Shown here piece by piece: positions 58,922 through 64,000 of a stretch of DNA of 64,000 bases. Under the pieces are notes generated by a model. It was not told where the DNA came from and did not search any database. It worked only from the letters and a program-made list of their open reading frames with translations. The translations under genes were made by a program, and so were the position numbers. This DNA comes from Sipunculus nudus (lineage: Eukaryota; Annelida; Sipuncula; Golfingiida; Sipunculidae), in the NCBI GenBank assembly GCA_026874595.1, contig CM049314.1:23135729-23199728 (forward strand), in the 5' to 3' direction. Each line of letters opens with the position of its first letter. Positions within the stretch are counted from its first letter, which is position 1.

Positions 58922-61172
58922 TCAGTATTCCAGACCACATGTACATCTACATTTCTGTCCAAAGCTTAAATGTAACCCACAACCTGCACAGTCGTTGGAA
59001 AAGGCTTCAAGACATTCAATTTTATCCATTAAAATCTGAGCACATAGGTCTGTTGTCAGGTCAGGAAACCCCTTCTCTTTTTTCAAATTGGCCAGGGCGG
59101 TTCCTTGTACGTGGATCATACATTTTTCCCTCAGGGTCTCAAGGCCAAATTGTTTTGCTATAAGCAGGTTACGAAAGGATGGTGGTTGATGGAGTAGATG
59201 TTGCTCACACAAATCATGAATGCGAGACATTTGGTATTCTCTGGCAAGGGGCAAGAGAACGCAAACATTGTCATCTGTGAACAAAAAGTATGAAATATAA
59301 TAAAGTACACTGGAAATCATTAAGAATGTCTCTCGTTCTTCCTTTCCCTTCAGATGATACATATCTTTATTCATTAAATATTTACCTTACCACGTCATAG
59401 GAAACAAATATGACCCAATCGAACATAAACGCCTTGCCGCAACTAATGAAAATACTAAATGTACCTTGTATATCTGAATATGTTGCATAAGTTAAGAAAC
59501 ATAAAGAGCGTTTTGCCACTGCACAGGTCTTTGCTTTTCTGTTTCGTTCTTATGCGAAACGTGTGGAACATGAAGCACAACTATTACTATACGGTGTACG
59601 TTTAAATGTTTCCTTAACCTCTTTCTGATACACCGCTTCTGTGTGCCAATTGTGATGACGAGGCAAATACCAAAACTAAAGCCGCGTTATATAATATTTC
59701 AAAGATGGCAAATGTTTATTACTCGACAAAATTAAAGTCATCTGTTTTTAAAATTAGAATCGCAAAGTTAAAGTCAATGTCGAGGTTTAGACGACTTTTT
59801 CCAGTGACGGATTCAGGTGCTATAACATCTCTCATCTCTTATTTTATCTATATGTTTTCCCAGTTATATTCTTGATTAATTTTCATTTTTTTATATATCT
59901 TTTTTTATTATCAGGCTATTTAAGTTATCTTCAGTGTATTACTTTATATTTATAAGATGAGGATATTAATGAACAGCTCCGTCATAAAGATTACTGGAGG
60001 AGTCTTTCCATTATTAAACTGTGCTGGGTTATAACATCGAGAAGCCAACCCCCCCCCTCCCCCACCCACCCAAAAAAAAAAAGGCATTCGCCTGTAAAAG
60101 AGCCACGGCCTTCCCGTTTGCTCGCAGAAGCCAGCTAAAAAATCTTACGGCTCTTCGGCTGATTCTCGAACTCCGATGAGTCCGGTGCCCAGCTTTACCG
60201 CCGGTAAAACGTTTAATGCGATTTGTACGTATCAATTACTTGACCACGAGGATTTATATTTTGCAAGGTATGAACGTAGATGCGCATTTTCACCATACAT
60301 ACAAGCAGCAACATGTTACAACAACTGAAAGTTTGGACTTTCCAGAAAATATGCAAATGTTGAAGAAATGTAAATATTACAACCGGCCGCACGTGAACCC
60401 ACACCTCCTAAAATTTGACTACGTTTTGCAAAGATATTGAAGAGAATAGTACCTGAGGAACAGAAATTCTTCATATTTTGTTGTGAAAGGATCCTCAAAA
60501 TGTCCTCTGTACATTGCATAGCCTATTTTCAAGTTTTCTTAATATGGGAGGGGTAGACCCCCTTCCTACCTTCCACCGTGTATCTGTATATAACTTCGCT
60601 CTAAATAAAGCGTGGTTCTTGATTTTTATTCATATAGGTGTTATAAAATGTTTTTTTAAAGTATGAAAATATATTAAGTAATTTAGATATTTGTGTTTGT
60701 GTGTATATACCATGCATCAACCGTTTATCCAGTATAAGAGCCCCCAGTTCTCGAATTTCTGGATCCGCCACTGCTTTTTCCTAGTGTGAAGAGGAAATAT
60801 ATTATAGAAAAGTGTTTAATGTTACATGTATTTGATATATTATATTTTATAAAACAGAGTATTTATAAATATGTTTTATTTATATGATATATTCATGCTA
60901 CCTGTAATTATACTGGAACCGTTATTTGACAGGATATGACAGATTGAGAACAGAAGCAGAACCTCGTCGTACGTCTTCCCAGGCAGAGGGATGCAGTCAG
61001 ACGTTTTCTCCATGAACTCACCGTTCAACATAGAATGAAATACCGGTGATGACAAACTTAATACTCCTTTATTCGCATATATTTTCTTCTCTTCCACTAG
61101 GAAGGTGACGTCACCTAAGGGCCAAGGTTGCGACAGGTCGATGGCTTCATTTATTGAAACTGAGTTTGCCAT
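58922..61172 (-). CDS. BTB/POZ-domain protein, divergent member (copy D), two coding exons
   Basis: Predicted 207-residue protein. Exon 1 is 61172-60902 (90 codons plus 1 nt), with donor ATTACAG|GTAGCA. Exon 2 is 59274-58922, with acceptor TTGTTCACAG|ATGACA. The intron is 1627 bp, the longest of the family. The start at 61172 is 6 nt past an acceptor (GTTTTTTCAG|TTGAAAATG), as in the other copies. The BTB core is conserved (DVTFLVEEKKIYANKGVLSL, SSPVFHSMLNGEFMEK, IPLPGKTYDEVLLLFSICHI, LLPLAREYQMSRIHDLCEQ). The helical extension follows (AKQFGLETLREKC, KGFPDLTTDLCAQILM). The tail is C-X2-C-X9-CRCTC, so the second Cys pair has altered spacing (C-x-C-x-C). It has no frame damage and many substitutions relative to A-C, which argues for an older, functional gene. 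Confidence 0.85.
59400..60870. other. Intron of BTB copy D
   Basis: No conserved coding sequence. Contains a C-rich/A-rich low-complexity patch at 60048-60082 and, near 60735-60775, a CCCAGTTCTCGAATTTCTGG / GGATCCGCCACTG phrase that looks like a dispersed-repeat end. Confidence 0.5.
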
Positions 61173-61582
61173 TTTCAACTGAAAAAACATAAAGTAATAA
61201 ACCGGAGATCTACCTTATATGTAAATGAACAATTTATATTGCTCTTATAATCAAGAATATTTATGTTGGTGCTCTAACAAACAAATAATTAAATACTTTA
61301 AAATAGACATATATATGTGTGTATGTGTCCTTAGTCCGTTTTTAAAAATTTTTTAGATATACATATGTCTTAAATAATTCAAAACAACTTTAGATATAAA
61401 TATATGGTTTAAATACTTTAAAACAGCTAAAGATATAAATATATGCCTCAAATACTTTCAAACATCTTATGATATAGATATATGTCTTAAATACTTTAAA
61501 ACAACTTAAGATATAAACAAATGTCTTAAATATTCTAAAATACTAGCCCGGATTTTTCAGGATGGGCGGTGGGAATGTGAGT

Positions 61583-61585
<3 letters not shown>

Positions 61586-61628
<43 letters not shown>

Positions 61629-61729
61629 TATATATATACAGTGGAACCCCACAATTACGACCACCTTGGGGACTGGTCGTATTTGTGGGGGTGGTCGCAA
61701 TTGCGGGGTGGTCGCAAGGCGGGGTTCCA

Positions 61730-61794
<65 letters not shown>
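61586..61794. repeat. (TA)n microsatellite split by a MITE
   Basis: TA tracts run at 61586-61624 and 61733-61794, with the 94-bp element at 61639-61732 between. Confidence 0.95.
61639..61732. mobile_element. 94-bp ACGACCACC-family MITE inserted in a (TA)n tract
   Basis: Left end TA-CAGTGGAACCCCACAATT; right end CGCAAGGCGGGGTTCCACTG-TA. The outermost 13 bases (CAGTGGAACCCC + A/G) are inverted repeats. Inside are TACGACCACC on the left and GGTGGTCGCA twice on the right. The element is nearly all terminal sequence, so it is a minimal internally deleted derivative of the family at 9027-9974. Confidence 0.85.
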
Positions 61795-61797
<3 letters not shown>

Positions 61798-61799
61798 AG

Positions 61800-62735
61800 A
61801 GAGACTAAATGTAAAATTACATGTTAGACTGTCCATTTTAATCGACAGAAAAAATTAGATTCTTAAGAGAATGTACATAGAACTTGAAAATATTTTTATT
61901 ATCAATATTTGTAATATTTAAAAAGGGAAACAGTTGCAATAACATAAGGGAAAATTGAGAATGACTGAAAAAACGTATGTTTTATCAAATCAAAGAGAGT
62001 GTTAGTCGCATGTTTAAAATTTGCAGCTGAACACAAAATGCGACACCATGCTCTGATTGGTCTGTTCTTTTCTCTGTATGATACTTGGTGTTCAGACCAA
62101 CGAAACTTTTGTACATACGTATTGCGATCTCGGGATCTTGTGTGTAGTGAATTAGCAAAACAAAAACAAATAGTCCTCAAGTGGTAGAGACTTTGGTGTA
62201 TTCAGTAAACACATGTACACAGCATACTTGTCAGTTCACGTGTGTCCAGCTCAGAGGTCAGTTAACATCTCCTACTGCTGCCCAGACCTCTGGCAGCATC
62301 ATTATACTTTGACCCTGACGCTATCAGGGTGACACTGATGGCTAATCGTGCCAAGATACATAAATTTACATTCTATTACAGCAATTAACTTAAATCTGTG
62401 TTTTTTTTGGTGTAATTGACACATTATACAAAAACTAAAACTATGGAATCAAATAAAACTTTACATCCACATGAAATGTAACCCAAAGATTTTACATGTA
62501 GAAAATGGTATCAAACTAACATAAATCTATTACTTACTGTAGAAATATGAACATGTTGTTGTTAACCAGTGTCAACTTGCACTATAATCTTAACTGGTTC
62601 AGACAAAACAAGTACTCTACCAGATGTTGCAAGGTCATAAGAAACAACAGGTCGAAATACCCTGGACCGAGATGCTAAATATTTATTTATTCATATATAG
62701 TGAGGATACTCAGGAGTACGTGGCTTTCTTCCACA
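61800..62735. other. Non-coding spacer
   Basis: 61200-61560 just before this zone has a small irregular repeat (TTAAATA.TTTAAAA and AGATATA(A/T)ATATATG). 61800-62735 holds no recognised gene. A plus frame at 61999-62187 has no motif. Confidence 0.4.
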
Positions 62736-62737
62736 AA

Positions 62738-62815
62738 AAATTGGTTTTCTATTGGTTGTTCCGTTAATTGGTTCTTTACCTAGTATAAAAGGAGGATGCA
62801 CACTCTGTTATTGCG
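62738..62815 (+). promoter_or_regulatory. Candidate TATA-box promoter with two to three inverted CCAAT boxes
   Basis: ATTGG (inverted CCAAT) occurs at 62740, 62751 and 62766, followed by TATAAAAGG at 62784-62792. That spacing is normal for a polymerase II core promoter, and a start site about 30 nt downstream would fall near 62812-62818. What it drives is unclear. A plus-strand frame at 63217-63468 and an AATAAA at 63500-63505 lie downstream. It could also be the U3 region of an LTR, but I found no second LTR. Confidence 0.4.
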
Positions 62816-62819
62816 CGTA

Positions 62820-63860
62820 TCTTTAGGCTATAGTGATGTTAAATTTATAAATGTGTCGCTTTTTCAGTAGTTACAAATAGATAGTCAATTTCAGTCGCTC
62901 TGCGACAGATAAGTTATAAATTAATTCAAGTTTCACACTTCGGCATTCAACCCGCTTCACTTAGTATACTTAATATTCATGTCAACGGAAGGAGGGAGAG
63001 GTGAAAAACAAGCAAGCAAATTAATACTTATATTTTTGATTGAGAGCACCGACACAGACTTGTGAGCTGCAAACTATGTAAATAGTTATTACAGATGTCT
63101 CTTTGATTAGAGTGAGTACAGTACAGTTTTTCCTTATTATGTATTTTCCTGTATCTGATATTTTCTACACATAGAAATGTAAGCTAATACTGCGGGTATA
63201 AAGCAGATATATATGAATGTACTGTGAAGATATTGAGATATATTGTTTGAATAATATTACGTCGGATTATATATTCAATGCATTGATGCATGGTGATGCT
63301 TGTATTTACCATACGGGTAAGTACTGGCCAGTTAAGGGTAACATCCGGCCCTATGTTAAAGTCCAGCTTTATGGCATTGCAGGTACCACCGAAATAGTAA
63401 AGCCAGGTTTATATAGGAACAAGCGGCGATCCTCTGTGATTATTATCGCAGGGAAGAACCCATGTTAGTATAGTATTTATGAGTTGTTTTGTGTCAGATG
63501 AATAAAAGGGTCCGAACAGATCACTTACATGCTATATGTATATGTACATAAGTGTACAGAAGTGATTGTCATTAATGACATTATGCAGTTTCCTGAATAC
63601 GAACAATATTTCATGATGTGTTAAAATGAAATCACAAGTATTTTTTTTAATTACTTAGGTTACACAAAGCTGATTATATGTTCAGTCTGTCTAATAATAC
63701 ATTGTATTTTATCTGATTTGTCATATTGATCCGACAGGAACCTTGAATAAAGTTTCTGTACCTTTTTGTTACAGGGTTTTTTGTTCATTCTCAAGTTGTC
63801 GTAGTAAAATGAGTCAAACCAATGAAGGTGTTGTCATCGAACCCCATCACACACACAAAC
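62820..63860 (+). other. Possible transcribed region after the TATA box; no recognised product
   Basis: A frame of 83 codons (63217-63468) and a short one beginning ATGAGTCAAACC (63809) are present. A good-looking acceptor, TTTTTGTTACAG|GG, is at about 63763-63776. None of the translations resembles a family I know, and the second frame runs straight into a (TA)n tract. This may be the start of a gene that continues past the window. Confidence 0.3.
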
Positions 63861-63867
63861 ACGCATA

Positions 63868-63887
63868 CATATATATTATATATTATA

Positions 63888-63932
<45 letters not shown>
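63868..63932. repeat. (TA)n microsatellite
   Basis: TA tract with TTATATATTA interruptions at its left end, preceded by a (CA)n stretch. Confidence 0.95.
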
Positions 63933-63934
<2 letters not shown>

Positions 63935-64000
63935 TTATACTTACTTGATTATGCGTCACCCAGAAACAAAACCAGCGTCTGACTTAATGCGTACACTGAT

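Noticed and set aside
1-64000. Prokaryotic-type systems: operons, CRISPR arrays, defence islands
   Set aside because: Low coding density, GT-AG introns, LINEs, SINEs and microsatellites show an animal genome; tandem repeats here lack the spacer-repeat regularity of CRISPR.

Overview
This is animal nuclear DNA, AT-rich and crowded with repeats. It has spliced genes with GT-AG introns, LINE fragments, tRNA-type SINEs, TA-flanked MITEs, long (TA)n tracts and several local satellite families. The style of the repeats, and a small intron-containing BTB gene family in tandem, fit a mollusc, most likely a bivalve. That assignment is an inference from pattern recognition and was not tested.

The only convincing host genes are a tandem family of small BTB/POZ-domain genes, all on the minus strand. 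Four copies keep both coding exons: A (10950-12170), B (31332-32774), C (36642-37803) and D (58922-61172). Each has a ~271-283 nt exon with the first part of the BTB fold, a phase-1 intron, and a ~310-370 nt exon with the rest of the BTB fold, a helical segment and a Cys-rich tail. The tail is C-X2-C-X9-C-X2-C in A and C, altered in D, and lost by a frameshift in B. A splice acceptor sits 6-7 nt upstream of each ATG, so a further 5' non-coding exon is expected. Three decayed pieces complete the array: exon-2 remnants at 20462-20714 and 41866-41998 and an exon-1 remnant at 49870-50110. Copies A and C resemble each other in exons, intron and flanks, and the two exon-2 remnants also resemble each other. 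The array may therefore have grown by copying a two-gene block.

Layout: 1-6.3 kb is mostly non-coding, with a short tandem repeat and SINE pieces. 6.5-8.7 kb holds two LINE fragments and 9.0-10.0 kb a TA-flanked MITE. 10.4-13.6 kb is BTB copy A with its flanks. 14-19.3 kb is a dispersed repeat family. 20.5 kb is an exon-2 pseudogene. 22-24.8 kb holds several MITEs, including a 354-bp foldback. 25.4-30.9 kb holds a repeat copied on both sides of a broken LINE, then a tandem repeat. 31.3-41.7 kb is BTB copies B and C; the 5' intron of C carries a ~3 kb insertion. 41.9-50.1 kb is a dismembered BTB pseudogene separated by repeats. 51-58.2 kb holds a SINE and a large inverted copy of the 44-47 kb repeat. 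58.9-61.2 kb is BTB copy D. 61.6-64 kb holds a MITE nested in a (TA)n tract and a candidate TATA promoter on the plus strand.

BTB proteins generally dimerise and many act as Cullin-3 substrate adaptors. Whether these small BTB proteins with a Cys-rich tail do so is unknown. No prokaryotic-type system, CRISPR array, rRNA or genuine tRNA gene was seen.
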